Source: Paracoccaceae bacterium (GTDB taxonomy: Bacteria > Pseudomonadota > Alphaproteobacteria > Rhodobacterales > Rhodobacteraceae). From it: 64,000 bases of DNA. The notes under the pieces are model-generated. The model saw nothing but the letters and a program-made list of their open reading frames with translations, ran no database searches and had not been told where the DNA came from. Of the stretch, positions 42,563 through 51,369 are shown piece by piece. A program made the translations under genes and the position numbers. How positions within the stretch are numbered: the stretch's first letter is position 1; each line of letters opens with the position of its first letter. Location of the stretch: NCBI GenBank assembly GCA_030697175.1, contig JAUYQR010000017.1, positions 62,001-126,000 of the forward strand. Reading direction: 5' to 3'.

Positions 42563-43804
42563 ATGATCGGTTGGAGGTCGAAACCTTCGACGACCGAAGC
42601 GGAAAAGCCAAAGGGCTTTGACGACTTCGAGTTGCGGCTGGGCGATGTCATGCGAGGCGAACGCGCCACGCTTGGCAAATCCCTGCTCGACGTCCAGCGC
42701 GATCTCAAGATCAAGGCCACCTACATCGCCGCCATCGAAAACGCCGACGTGTCGGCCTTCGAATCCCCCGGTTTCGTCGCCGGTTACGTCCGTTCCTACG
42801 CGCGCTATCTGGCGATGGACCCGGAATGGGCCTTCCAGCGCTTCTGCGCCGAAGCGGGCTTTCAGGTCGCGCACGGCATGTCGGCCAACGCCTCGCCGCA
42901 GCGCATCATCAAGGCCCGTGCGCGGTCCGAATTCTCCGACCCGCTTGCCAACCCGAACGCGACCTTCGTGCCGCGCGGGGAAAGTGTGCTTTCCGGCATC
43001 CAGCCCGGCGCGGTCGGCTCCGTCGCCGTCCTGATCGCCCTGATTGGTGCCATCGGCTACGGCGGCTGGTCGGTGCTGCAAGAAGTCCAGCGCGTGCAGT
43101 TGGCACCCGTGGACGAGGCCCCCAGCGTTGTCGCCCAGATCGACCCGCTGCAAGGTGCCACCGCCGCCGCGCCACAGATCGTCGCTGCGGCCCCCGCCGA
43201 AGAACCTGCCGCCGAATCCATTGCCAGCGCCGAAGGCGATGCCTCGGTCGATGTGATGGACCGTCTTTACCGCCCGCAGGCCCTCGACGTGCCGGTGCTG
43301 ACCTCGCGCGATGGCCCGATCTCTGCGATCAACCCGCGTGAAACCGGCGCGCTCGCCTCGATCCAGATCGCCGACGCAACCGAAGCCACCATCGAATCCG
43401 AGGTGCTGAAGGTCGTGGCCGACGTGCAGCCCGGCATCGAGGTTCTTGCGGTCCGTCCGTCCTGGGTGCGCGTCAATGCCGCCGATGGCACGGTGCTTTT
43501 TGAAAAGATCCTCGACGCCGGCGAACGCTACACCGTGCCGCAGTTGGAAGCCGCCGCTGTGTTGCGCACCGGCAACTCCGGTTCGGTCTACTTTGTCGTC
43601 AACGGCGTTACCTACGGCCCTGCCGCCCCCGGCGCTCAGGTGGTCAAGGACGTGGCCCTTTCGCCCGAGGCGCTGACCCAGAGCTTCGCGCAGGCTGACC
43701 TCACCGCCGACGAAGACCTCGCCAGGTTCGCCACCGCCGATGCGACAGGCCTTGCGCCCGTCGAAGGCATCGAAGGCGCGCCCGAAGTCTCCATTTCGGA
43801 ATAG
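42563..43804 (+). CDS. rodZ: RodZ-like helix-turn-helix membrane protein
   Basis: A 413-residue cell-shape protein linking the MreB cytoskeleton to the wall machinery. N-terminal HTH_25 domain ([40 protein letters not shown]; about 38-80), one transmembrane helix ([18 protein letters not shown], near 150-168), an Ala/Pro-rich periplasmic linker and a C-terminal DUF4115 domain ([20 protein letters not shown] ... [17 protein letters not shown]). rodZ followed by ispG is a very common gene order, which supports the call. The last 30 residues are acidic. Confidence 0.88.
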   Translation: MIGWRSKPSTTEAEKPKGFDDFELRLGDVMRGERATLGKSLLDVQRDLKIKATYIAAIENADVSAFESPGFVAGYVRSYARYLAMDPEWAFQRFCAEAGFQVAHGMSANASPQRIIKARARSEFSDPLANPNATFVPRGESVLSGIQPGAVGSVAVLIALIGAIGYGGWSVLQEVQRVQLAPVDEAPSVVAQIDPLQGATAAAPQIVAAAPAEEPAAESIASAEGDASVDVMDRLYRPQALDVPVLTSRDGPISAINPRETGALASIQIADATEATIESEVLKVVADVQPGIEVLAVRPSWVRVNAADGTVLFEKILDAGERYTVPQLEAAAVLRTGNSGSVYFVVNGVTYGPAAPGAQVVKDVALSPEALTQSFAQADLTADEDLARFATADATGLAPVEGIEGAPEVSISE

Positions 43805-43887
43805 TCCCGCCGCGACCGGCTGACAGTTGCCGCGCACCGCGCGTCCCGGTATCCTGCACCTGTCGCAGTTTCCAAAGGCCCGGCCCC

Positions 43888-45012
43888 ATGTCGCATAATC
43901 CCGTCCGCCCCTGGCGCAACATCTACCGGCGCGCCTCGCGGCAGATCCGTGTCGGCAAGGTTCTGGTCGGGGGCGACGCGCCGATCTCGGTGCAGACCAT
44001 GACCAACACGCTCACCACCGATATCGCCGCAACCATCGAACAGATCCAGCGCTGCGCCGTCGCCGGGGCCGACATCGTCCGCGTCTCCACTCCCGATCAG
44101 GAAAGCACCCGCGCCTTGCGCGAAATCGTCGCCGAAAGCCCGGTTCCGATCGTGGCCGACATCCATTTCCACTACAAACGCGCGATCGAGGCCGCCGAGG
44201 CTGGCGCCGCCTGCCTGCGCATAAATCCCGGCAACATCGGCGACGCCCGCCGCGTGAAAGAGGTCGTCAAGGCCGCCAAGGACCACGGCTGTTCGATCCG
44301 CATCGGCGTGAACGCAGGGTCGCTCGAAAAGCACCTTCTCGAAAAATACGCCGAACCGTGCCCCGAAGCGATGGTCGAAAGCGGCCTCGACCACATCAAG
44401 CTGTTGCAGGACAACGACTTTCACGAATTCAAGATTTCGGTGAAAGCCTCCGACGTGTTCCTCGCCGCCGCCGCCTATCAGCAACTGGCCGAGGCAACCG
44501 ATGCGCCGATCCACCTCGGCATCACCGAAGCCGGCGGTCTGCAGTCCGGCACCGTCAAATCCGCCATCGGGCTTGGCAACCTCCTCTGGATGGGCATCGG
44601 CGACACGATCCGCGTCTCGCTCTCCGCCGATCCGGTGGAAGAGGTGAAGGTCGGCTTCGAGATCCTGAAATCCCTCGGCCTGCGCCACCGCGGCGTCACC
44701 ATCATTTCCTGCCCGTCCTGCGCGCGGCAAGGTTTCGACGTGATCAAGACCGTCTCCGCCCTCGAAGACCGCCTCGCCCACATCACCACCTCGATGAGCC
44801 TTTCGATCATCGGCTGCGTCGTCAACGGCCCCGGCGAGGCATTGATGACCGACATCGGCTTCACCGGCGGCGGGGCAGGCAAGGGCATGGTCTACCTCGC
44901 CGGCAAGCAGGCCCATACAATGGGCAACGACCGCATGGTGGACCACATCGTCGAACTGGTCGAAGCCAAGGCCGCCGAGCTTGAAGCGCAACAAGCCGAA
45001 GCCGCCGAATAA
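43888..45012 (+). CDS. ispG: 4-hydroxy-3-methylbut-2-enyl diphosphate synthase (IspG/GcpE)
   Basis: Penultimate enzyme of the MEP isoprenoid pathway; converts MEcPP to HMBPP with a [4Fe-4S] cluster. 374 residues, a normal length for the short bacterial form. Seen: [20 protein letters not shown] at the barrel start, [26 protein letters not shown], and the cluster region [14 protein letters not shown] (two Cys, about 271-274), with the third Cys in [12 protein letters not shown]. It follows rodZ by 83 bases, a conserved arrangement. A family A repeat lies 30 bases after the stop. Confidence 0.96.
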   Translation: MSHNPVRPWRNIYRRASRQIRVGKVLVGGDAPISVQTMTNTLTTDIAATIEQIQRCAVAGADIVRVSTPDQESTRALREIVAESPVPIVADIHFHYKRAIEAAEAGAACLRINPGNIGDARRVKEVVKAAKDHGCSIRIGVNAGSLEKHLLEKYAEPCPEAMVESGLDHIKLLQDNDFHEFKISVKASDVFLAAAAYQQLAEATDAPIHLGITEAGGLQSGTVKSAIGLGNLLWMGIGDTIRVSLSADPVEEVKVGFEILKSLGLRHRGVTIISCPSCARQGFDVIKTVSALEDRLAHITTSMSLSIIGCVVNGPGEALMTDIGFTGGGAGKGMVYLAGKQAHTMGNDRMVDHIVELVEAKAAELEAQQAEAAE

Positions 45013-45042
45013 CACCCGCGCTGGAACACCATCTTCCTCTCT

Positions 45043-45086
45043 GCCCAAATATCCCGCGGGGGTGCGGGGGTGTGAAACCCCCGCTT
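45043..45086. repeat. Dispersed repeat, family A (best-preserved copy)
   Basis: CCCAAATATCCCGCGGGG, then GTGCGGGGGTGTGAAACCCCCGC with a perfect GCGGGGGT/ACCCCCGC stem. It lies between ispG and sitA. The rest of this 294-base gap holds the two Mur-like boxes. Confidence 0.75.
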
Positions 45087-45223
45087 CCAACCGGACAGCC
45101 AAGAAACTCCCCTCCAGACGACCCGCGCCTGCCAACGCCACGACCGGCGCTGGCCGGTGGCTTTGCTCAGCCCAAGCTGCGCCCGGCCCATTGCCGAGCC
45201 CTGCGCCAGAACCCCGGCCTTTC

Positions 45224-45238
45224 TGCGAACCATTCGCA
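45224..45238. promoter_or_regulatory. Mur/Fur-type box 1 of sitABCD
   Basis: TGCGAA-CCA-TTCGCA, an inverted repeat with a 3-base centre, resembling the alphaproteobacterial Mur box (TGCAAAT-like half sites). It lies 31 bases upstream of an almost identical second box. Confidence 0.7.
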
Positions 45239-45254
45239 GCTACCCTTGACTTTC

Positions 45255-45269
45255 TGCGAACGCTTCGCA
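45255..45269. promoter_or_regulatory. Mur/Fur-type box 2 of sitABCD
   Basis: TGCGAA-CGC-TTCGCA, just behind a -35-like TTGACT at 45246 and before a TACATA stretch, so a bound repressor would cover the promoter. It ends 37 bases before the sitA start. Confidence 0.75.
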
Positions 45270-45306
45270 TCTACATAGGGTAACCAGCACCGGGACCACC
45301 CACGCC

Positions 45307-46203
45307 ATGACCCTGACCCGCCGCCTCCTCCTCGCCACCATCGCCGCCCTCGCCACGCTGCCCGCCGCAGCACAAGACCGGCTCAAGGTCGTCACCACCT
45401 TCACCGTCATCGCCGACATGGCCCAGAACGTCGCCGGCGACGCCGCCGACGTTGTCTCGATCACCAAACCCGGCGCCGAGATCCACGGCTACGAGCCCAC
45501 TCCGCAAGACATCGTCGGTGCCAGCGACGCCGACCTCATCCTCTGGAACGGCCTCAACCTCGAACGCTGGTTCGAACAGTTCCTCGCCAACCTCGGCGAC
45601 ATCCCCTCCGCCACCCTGACCGACGGCATCACCCCGATCGCCATCTCCGGCGGCGACTACGAAGGCAAGCCCAACCCGCACAGCTGGATGAGCGTCGACA
45701 ACGCCCTGATCTACATCGACAACATCGAACGCGCCCTCGCCTTGGCCGATCCCGCCAACGCCGCCACCTACGCGGCCAACGCTGCCGCCTACAAAGCCCG
45801 CCTCACCGCCGAAATCGCCCCCCTGGCAGCCCGGATCGAAGCCCTCCCCGAGGCCTCGCGCTGGCTCGTCACCTGCGAGGGTGCCTTCAGCTACCTCGCC
45901 CGCGACCTCGGCCTGAAAGAGCTGTATCTCTGGCCGATCAACGCCGACCAGCAAGGCACCCCGCAGCAGGTCCGCGCCGTGATCGACGGCGTGCGCGACA
46001 ACGCCATCCCCACCGTCTTTTGCGAAAGCACCGTCTCCAGCGCCCCCGCCGAACAGGTCGCCCGCGAAACCGGCGCAGCCTTCGGCGGTGTCCTTTATGT
46101 CGACAGCCTCTCTGAACCCGACGGCCCGACCCCCACCTACATCGACCTCCTGCGCGTCACGACAGAAACCATTGCCAAGGGCCTCACCTCGCAGGCACAA
46201 TGA
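45307..46203 (+). CDS. sitA: Manganese/iron ABC transporter, periplasmic binding protein (SitA type)
   Basis: 298-residue cluster A-I metal receptor. A Sec signal peptide ([17 protein letters not shown]) is followed by [19 protein letters not shown]. Metal ligands expected in this family are visible as His in [13 protein letters not shown], His in NPHSWMS, Glu in VFCESTVSS and Asp near the C-terminal YVDSLS. No His-rich loop is present, which argues for Mn/Fe over Zn. First gene of a four-gene importer under two Mur-like boxes; the likely repressor is the Fur/Mur protein at 4550. Confidence 0.9.
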   Translation: MTLTRRLLLATIAALATLPAAAQDRLKVVTTFTVIADMAQNVAGDAADVVSITKPGAEIHGYEPTPQDIVGASDADLILWNGLNLERWFEQFLANLGDIPSATLTDGITPIAISGGDYEGKPNPHSWMSVDNALIYIDNIERALALADPANAATYAANAAAYKARLTAEIAPLAARIEALPEASRWLVTCEGAFSYLARDLGLKELYLWPINADQQGTPQQVRAVIDGVRDNAIPTVFCESTVSSAPAEQVARETGAAFGGVLYVDSLSEPDGPTPTYIDLLRVTTETIAKGLTSQAQ

Positions 46204-46207
46204 CCCC

Positions 46208-47080
46208 ATGCACGACCTTACCGCTGACACCACCGCCACCGGCCCCGCCGGCGGCATCCTTGCCGAAGGCCTGACCGTCACCTACCGCAACGGCCTGACC
46301 GCATTGCGCGATGCCAGCTTCATGGTCCCGCGCGGCACGATCACCGCGCTCGTCGGCGTCAACGGCTCGGGAAAGTCCACGCTTTTCAAGGCGATCATGG
46401 GCTTCATCCCCTCCGCCCGCGGCTCGATCCGGCTGCTTGGCCGTCCCGTCACCGAAGCCCTGCGCGAAAACCTCGTGGCTTACGTGCCGCAGGCCGAAGA
46501 GGTGGACTGGACCTTCCCGGTCCTCGTCGAAGACGTGGTGATGATGGGCCGCTACGGCCACATGGGCTTCCTGCGCCGCCCGTCGGCCACCGACCGTGCC
46601 AAGGTGGCCGAGGCCATCGCCCGCGTCGGCATGTCCGATCTCGCCCACCGCCAGATCGGCGAACTGTCGGGCGGCCAAAGGAAACGCGTCTTCCTCGCCC
46701 GCGCGCTGGCACAGGAAGGCCAGATCATCCTCCTCGACGAGCCCTTCACCGGCGTCGACGTCAAGACCGAAGACCAGATCGTCGCCCTCCTGCGCGAATT
46801 GCGCGACGAAGGCCGCGTCATGCTGGTCTCCACCCACAACCTCGGCTCGGTGCCCGAATTCTGCGACCGCACCGTCCTCGTCAAAGGCACCGTCCTCGCC
46901 TACGGGCCCACCGAAACGATCTTCACCCGCGCCAACCTCGAGGCGGCCTTCGGCGGCGTCCTGCGCCACTTCACCATCGGTGGCACCGACCTGCACGAAG
47001 ACGACGACACCCGCGAGGTCCGCATCATCACCGATGACGAACGCCCCTTCGTGCAATACGGCCGAAAGGGCGACCAATGA
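46208..47080 (+). CDS. sitB: Manganese/iron ABC transporter, ATP-binding protein (SitB type)
   Basis: 290-residue ATPase: Walker [10 protein letters not shown], signature [14 protein letters not shown], Walker [12 protein letters not shown], switch His in VSTHNLG. Starts 4 bases after sitA; the ATG at 46208 gives an N-terminal lead of about 18 residues before the ATPase fold ([17 protein letters not shown]). The tail ([17 protein letters not shown]) is somewhat longer than average and acidic. Energises the SitC/SitD channel. Confidence 0.92.
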   Translation: MHDLTADTTATGPAGGILAEGLTVTYRNGLTALRDASFMVPRGTITALVGVNGSGKSTLFKAIMGFIPSARGSIRLLGRPVTEALRENLVAYVPQAEEVDWTFPVLVEDVVMMGRYGHMGFLRRPSATDRAKVAEAIARVGMSDLAHRQIGELSGGQRKRVFLARALAQEGQIILLDEPFTGVDVKTEDQIVALLRELRDEGRVMLVSTHNLGSVPEFCDRTVLVKGTVLAYGPTETIFTRANLEAAFGGVLRHFTIGGTDLHEDDDTREVRIITDDERPFVQYGRKGDQ

Positions 47081-47096
47081 CCAAACCAATTCACCT

Positions 47097-47124
47097 GTTC
47101 CCAAATATCCCCGCCGGAGGCCCT
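47097..47124. repeat. Family A repeat remnant between sitB and sitC
   Basis: GTTCCCAAATATCCCC box with a shortened, degenerate GC-rich half (CCGGAGGCCC). It occupies part of the 132-base gap that breaks the otherwise tight sit operon. Confidence 0.5.
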
Positions 47125-47212
47125 TCGCCCGAGCCGGTTGCGCGCCTGTGGCGCGCAGAGGCGAGACAACAGACCGGCGCGGAACGCGCTCTTCTCAACA
47201 CCCGTCCTGCAG

Positions 47213-48052
47213 ATGCTTGAACCCTTCGCCTACAGCTACATGGTCAACGCGATGTGGGTATCGGCCCTCGTCGGCGGCGTCTGCGCGTTCCTCTCCGCCT
47301 ATCTGATGCTCAAGGGCTGGTCGCTGATCGGCGACGCGCTTTCGCACTCCGTCGTCCCCGGCGTCGCGGGCGCCTATATCCTCGGGTTGCCGTTCGCGCT
47401 CGGTGCGTTCCTCTCCGGTGGCCTTGCCGCCGCCGCGATGCTGTTCCTGTCGGGCCGCTCCGACCTCAAGGTCGATACCGTCATCGGCCTGATCTTCACC
47501 TCGTTCTTCGGCCTCGGCCTGTTTCTGATCTCGATCTACCCGACCTCGGTCTCGATCCAGACCATCACGATGGGCAACATCCTCGCCATCACGCCGCAAG
47601 ACACCCTGCAACTGGCGCTCATCGGCATCATCTCCTCGGTGATCCTCTTGGCAAAGTGGAAGGATCTGATGGTCACCTTCTTCGACGAAACCCATGCCCG
47701 CAGCATCGGCCTCAAGCCCGATGTTCTGAAGGTGGTGTTCTTCACCCTCCTGTCCGCCTCGACCGTCGCCGCGATGCAGACCGTGGGCGCCTTCCTTGTC
47801 GTGGCGATGGTCGTCACACCCGGTGCCACCGCCTATCTTCTGACCGACCGCTTCCCCCGCCTGATCACGCTGTCCGTGGCCATCGGCTCCGGCACCAGCT
47901 TTCTCGGTGCCTACATCAGTTTCTTCCTCGACGGGGCGACCGGCGGCGTGATCGTGCTGCTGCAAACCCTGATCTTCCTTGCAGCCTTCGTCTTTGCGCC
48001 AAAACACGGGCTTCTTGCCAGTCGCCGCAAGGCGGCAAGGGCGCTGACATGA
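47213..48052 (+). CDS. sitC: Manganese/iron ABC transporter permease (SitC type)
   Basis: 279-residue cluster ABC-3 permease with about eight helices: AMWVSALVGGVCAFLSAYLM at the start, GWSLIGDALSHSVVPGVAGA (family signature around residue 47), and VVAMVVTPGATAYLL toward the end. The ATG at 47213 (MLEPFAYSYMV) fits the family N-terminus; the upstream extension derives from the repeat-containing spacer. The ribosome-binding site is weak. It overlaps sitD by 4 bases (ATGA), and the two form the heterodimeric channel. Confidence 0.9.
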   Translation: MLEPFAYSYMVNAMWVSALVGGVCAFLSAYLMLKGWSLIGDALSHSVVPGVAGAYILGLPFALGAFLSGGLAAAAMLFLSGRSDLKVDTVIGLIFTSFFGLGLFLISIYPTSVSIQTITMGNILAITPQDTLQLALIGIISSVILLAKWKDLMVTFFDETHARSIGLKPDVLKVVFFTLLSASTVAAMQTVGAFLVVAMVVTPGATAYLLTDRFPRLITLSVAIGSGTSFLGAYISFFLDGATGGVIVLLQTLIFLAAFVFAPKHGLLASRRKAARALT

Positions 48053-48882
48053 TCGACGCGCTCCTCCAGCCCTTCCAGTTCCCGTTCATGCAGAACGCGT
48101 TCTGGATTTCCCTGATCGTCGCGCCCCCGACCGCGATCCTGTCGTGCTTTCTGGTCCTGAAAGGCTGGGCGCTGATGGGCGATGCGGTCAGCCATGCCGT
48201 GCTGCCCGGCATCGTGCTGGCCTATATTCTCAACATACCCCTTCTCGTCGGCGCTTTCGTCGCCGGCATGGCCTGCACGCTGGCCACCGGCTACCTCTCC
48301 GGCAACAGCCGGGTAAAGCAGGACACCGTGATGGGCGTCGTGTTCTCCGGCATGTTCGCGCTTGGCATCGTGCTTTACACCTCGATCAGCACCGATGTGC
48401 ATCTTGACCACATCCTCTTTGGCAACATGCTCGGCATCGGTGCCGAAGACCTGCTGACCGCCGCCCTGATCGCCGGCCCGGTCACCCTGATCCTGCTGCT
48501 GAAATGGAAGGATCTGATGCTGCACGCCTTCGACCCGGCGCAGGCGCAAGCCTCGGGCCTGCGCACCGGCGTGCTGCACTACGGCCTCCTCGCTATTCTC
48601 TCTCTCACCATCGTGGCCACCCTGTCCTCGGTCGGCCTGATCCTCGCCATCGGCCTTCTGATCTCGCCCGGTGCCATCGCCTTCCTTGTGGTGCGCAGCT
48701 TCGGCAAGATGCTGATCGTCGCTGTGGTCGTCTGTGTCTTCTCAATGCTGATCGGCACCTGGGCCAGCTTCCACCTCGACAGCGCCACCGGCCCGACGAT
48801 CATCCTCGTGCTGACCGCGCTCTTCATCGCCGCCTTCGTCCGCCGCCTGATCCTCACCCGTCGCTCCACCCGCACGGCCTGA
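48049..48882 (+). CDS. sitD: Manganese/iron ABC transporter permease (SitD type)
   Basis: 277-residue partner permease of the same ABC-3 family: NAFWISLIVAPPTAILSCFL, LKGWALMGDAVSHAVLPGIV and ILAIGLLISPGAIAFLVVRS match the sitC signatures at the same places. Ends the operon; an SDR gene follows after 65 bases. The basic C-terminal RRLILTRRSTRTA is cytoplasmic. Confidence 0.9.
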   Translation: MIDALLQPFQFPFMQNAFWISLIVAPPTAILSCFLVLKGWALMGDAVSHAVLPGIVLAYILNIPLLVGAFVAGMACTLATGYLSGNSRVKQDTVMGVVFSGMFALGIVLYTSISTDVHLDHILFGNMLGIGAEDLLTAALIAGPVTLILLLKWKDLMLHAFDPAQAQASGLRTGVLHYGLLAILSLTIVATLSSVGLILAIGLLISPGAIAFLVVRSFGKMLIVAVVVCVFSMLIGTWASFHLDSATGPTIILVLTALFIAAFVRRLILTRRSTRTA

Positions 48883-48947
48883 GGTTTCCGGCCGATGCTC
48901 TGGACGCCCCGCGCCGAAGCGCCTAACCATGGGGCAGGGGGACCGAC

Positions 48948-49682
48948 ATGCCACAAACCATCCTGATCACCGGCGCTGGCAGCGGCATTGGTCGCGCCAC
49001 CGCCCAGGCCTTCCTCGCCGCAGGCTGGCAGGTCGCCCTGACGGGCCGCCGCGAACCCGCCTTGCGCGAAACCGCCGCCGGCCACGACGCGCTGATCCTG
49101 CCCTGTGACGTGACCGACCCCGCCGCCGTCGACACCGCCTTCGCCGCCCTCAAGGCGCGTTTCGGCCGCCTCGACGTGCTGTTCAACAACGCCGGCATCT
49201 CGCTCCCCGGCGCGCCGATCGACGAGATCGCCGTCGACGACTGGCTCCGCCTGTCACAGACCAACATCACCGGCATGTTCCTCTGCGCCCGCGCCGCCTT
49301 TGGCCTGATGCGTCACCAGACCCCGCAAGGCGGGCGCATCATCAACAACGGCTCGATTTCCGCCCACGTCCCGCGCCCCGGCTCGGCGCCCTACACCATG
49401 TCGAAACACGCAGTCACCGGCCTGACCCGGACCCTCGGCCTCGACGGCCGCGCTTTCGACATCGCCTGCGCCCAGATTGACATCGGCAATGCGCTGACCG
49501 ACATGGCGGCCCGCTTCACCCAAGGTGTGCCGCAGGCCGACGGCAGCATCCGCGCCGAACCGGTGATGGGCGTGGCCCATGTCGCCAGCACCGTCCTGCA
49601 CATGGCAAGCCTGCCGCTGGAGGTAAACACGCCCTTCGTCACGATCATGGCCCGCGACATGCCCTACATCGGTCGGGGATAG
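48948..49682 (+). CDS. Short-chain dehydrogenase/reductase (SDR)
   Basis: 244-residue classical SDR: nucleotide loop [15 protein letters not shown] at 8-22 (no strong NADP basic residue; GRREP follows the second strand, which leans to NADP), NNAGIS, catalytic Ser in [20 protein letters not shown] and Tyr/Lys in YTMSK. The C-terminal tail is unremarkable. Substrate unknown. Lone gene, converging with the SqrR-like repressor with only 3 bases between the stops. Confidence 0.9.
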   Translation: MPQTILITGAGSGIGRATAQAFLAAGWQVALTGRREPALRETAAGHDALILPCDVTDPAAVDTAFAALKARFGRLDVLFNNAGISLPGAPIDEIAVDDWLRLSQTNITGMFLCARAAFGLMRHQTPQGGRIINNGSISAHVPRPGSAPYTMSKHAVTGLTRTLGLDGRAFDIACAQIDIGNALTDMAARFTQGVPQADGSIRAEPVMGVAHVASTVLHMASLPLEVNTPFVTIMARDMPYIGRG

Positions 49683-49685
49683 GCG

Positions 49686-50042
49686 TCAGTCCTCGCAATA
49701 CATCTCATGCACAAGGCTGATCATCCGCAGCACCTTGGGGTCCTGCAGCGAATAGTAGATCGACTTGCCGTCACGCCGGGCATAGACCAACCCCTCCAGC
49801 CGCAGCCGCGCCAGTTGCTGGCTGACCGCCGCCTGCCGCGACGACAAAAGCTGCTCCAGCTCGGTCACCGATTTCTCGCCCGAGATCAGATGGCACAGGA
49901 TCATCAGCCGCCCCTCATGCGACAACGCCTTCAGGAAGGCCGCCGCCGCCGCCGCCCGCTCCGTCATGGCGCCCGCATCCACTGTCTCGGGCATGTCAAC
50001 CGCAGTCGGCTTGGTGACAGGGTCGAAATGATCAAGCGACAT
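49686..50042 (-). CDS. ArsR/SmtB-family regulator with SqrR/BigR-like dithiol pair
   Basis: 118-residue winged-helix repressor: AAAFLKALSHEGRLMILCHL, then LSSRQAAVSQQLARLRLEGL as recognition region and ARRDGKSIYYSL as wing. Its only cysteines are Cys50 (helix before the HTH) and Cys116 (last helix, HEMYCED), exactly 66 residues apart. Cys41 and Cys107 of the persulfide sensor SqrR have the same spacing. A reactive-sulfur sensing role is therefore likely. ATG at 50042 has TGGAGAGACTG ahead; the GTG four codons upstream is weaker. No sulfide oxidation gene adjoins it; the divergent neighbour is a glycerate kinase. Confidence 0.85.
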   Translation of the reverse strand: MSLDHFDPVTKPTAVDMPETVDAGAMTERAAAAAAFLKALSHEGRLMILCHLISGEKSVTELEQLLSSRQAAVSQQLARLRLEGLVYARRDGKSIYYSLQDPKVLRMISLVHEMYCED

Positions 50043-50057
50043 CAGTCTCTCCACTCA

Positions 50058-50085
50058 ACGTATGATTGTAAAAGAATACCATGAA
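50058..50085. promoter_or_regulatory. AT-rich promoter/operator candidate
   Basis: CGTATGATTGTAAAAGAATA and the adjacent CCATG form the most AT-rich stretch in the divergent spacer, with an imperfect ATG...CAT symmetry. Suitable for promoters of both flanking genes and for the ArsR-type repressor; the exact site is uncertain. Confidence 0.35.
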
Positions 50086-50163
50086 CCAATTTCACCAGCG
50101 AGGGGAACCTTGTCGATTTTGCATCAAACGGGCAAGGATCAGCCGAACGTGAAAGGAAACCCG

Positions 50164-51369
50164 ATGCTCAGGGCCGAAGCCACCCGTCTGTTCCACGCAG
50201 GGCTCGTTGCGGCCGACCCCGTTCGTGCCGTGGCGCAGGCGCTGCCGGGCCTGCCGCGCCCCGACCTGATCCTCAGCGTCGGCAAGGCCGCCACCGCGAT
50301 GGCCCGCGCCGCCCTGCGGCACTACGGCCCCACCGAAACCCTCGTCGTCACCAATGACGAAAACGCCGCGCCCCTCCACGGCGCCACCGTCCTCGCCTCC
50401 AGCCACCCGGTCCCCGACGCCCGCGGGGCCGCCGCCGCCGCCCGCATCCTCGACCGTCTGTCACTGATGCAGCCCGGCCAGCACATCCTTGCGCTGATCT
50501 CCGGCGGCGGGTCGGCCCTGCTGCCCGCCCCGGTCGCTGGCGTCAGCCTTGACGACAAGGCCGCCGTCAACCGCCTGCTCCTCGCTTCGGGGGCCGAGAT
50601 CAGCCAGATGAACCTCGTCCGCCAGCAGCTTTCAACCCTCAAGGGTGGCGGCCTCGTCCGTGCCGCAGCGCCTGCCCACGTCACCGCGCTGATCCTGTCC
50701 GACGTCATCGGCGACGATCTTCGCGCCATCGCCTCCGGCCCCACCGTCGCCCCCTTGGGCACCCGGGCCGAGGCCACGGCGATCCTGCACGCCCACCACG
50801 TCTGGGACGCGCTGCCCGCCTCCGTGCGCGCCCACCTCGCCGCGCCCGAGGCCCCGCTGCCGCCCCTGCCGCCCGCCACCAACCTCCTGATCGGCTCCAA
50901 CCGCAAATCCGTCCTCGCGATGGCCGCCGCCGCCCCCGGCGCACACGTCCCCGACGCCCCCCTCGTCGGCGATGTGGCCGACGCCGCCCAACGGGTCGCC
51001 GCCTCCGGCCCCGGCATCACGCTCTTTGGCGGCGAGACCACGGTCGTGCTGAAAGGCCAGGGCCTTGGCGGGCGCAATCAGGAACTGGCGCTCCGCGTGG
51101 CCCTGCTGGCCGAGGCGCAGAACTGGCCTGCCCCTTGGGTCTTCCTTTCCGGCGGCACCGATGGCCGCGACGGCCCGACCGACGCGGCAGGTGCCATCGT
51201 CGATCACGGCAGCCTCGCCCGGATGCGCGCCAAGGGCATCGACCCCACCCAACGCCTGTTACAAAACGACAGCAACCCTTGCCTTGCCGCCTCGGATGAT
51301 CTTCTGATGACAGGCGGCACCGGCACCAACGTGGCCGACCTGCAAGTGCTGATCAAAGGGCAACCATGA
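50164..51369 (+). CDS. Glycerate 2-kinase (GckA/TtuD family, DUF4147-MOFRL)
   Basis: 401-residue kinase converting D-glycerate to 2-phosphoglycerate; relatives were once annotated hydroxypyruvate reductase. N-terminal DUF4147: ILSVGKAATAMARAAL, ASSHPVPDARG, LISGGGSALLPAP and LVRQQLSTLKGGGL. C-terminal MOFRL: TLFGGETTVVLKG, GLGGRNQELALRVAL and SGGTDGRDGPTDAAGAIVD. ATG at 50164 after GAAAGGAAACCCG. Overlaps the PHP gene by 4 bases. Could serve photorespiration-like glycolate, tartrate or serine routes. Confidence 0.9.
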   Translation: MLRAEATRLFHAGLVAADPVRAVAQALPGLPRPDLILSVGKAATAMARAALRHYGPTETLVVTNDENAAPLHGATVLASSHPVPDARGAAAAARILDRLSLMQPGQHILALISGGGSALLPAPVAGVSLDDKAAVNRLLLASGAEISQMNLVRQQLSTLKGGGLVRAAAPAHVTALILSDVIGDDLRAIASGPTVAPLGTRAEATAILHAHHVWDALPASVRAHLAAPEAPLPPLPPATNLLIGSNRKSVLAMAAAAPGAHVPDAPLVGDVADAAQRVAASGPGITLFGGETTVVLKGQGLGGRNQELALRVALLAEAQNWPAPWVFLSGGTDGRDGPTDAAGAIVDHGSLARMRAKGIDPTQRLLQNDSNPCLAASDDLLMTGGTGTNVADLQVLIKGQP

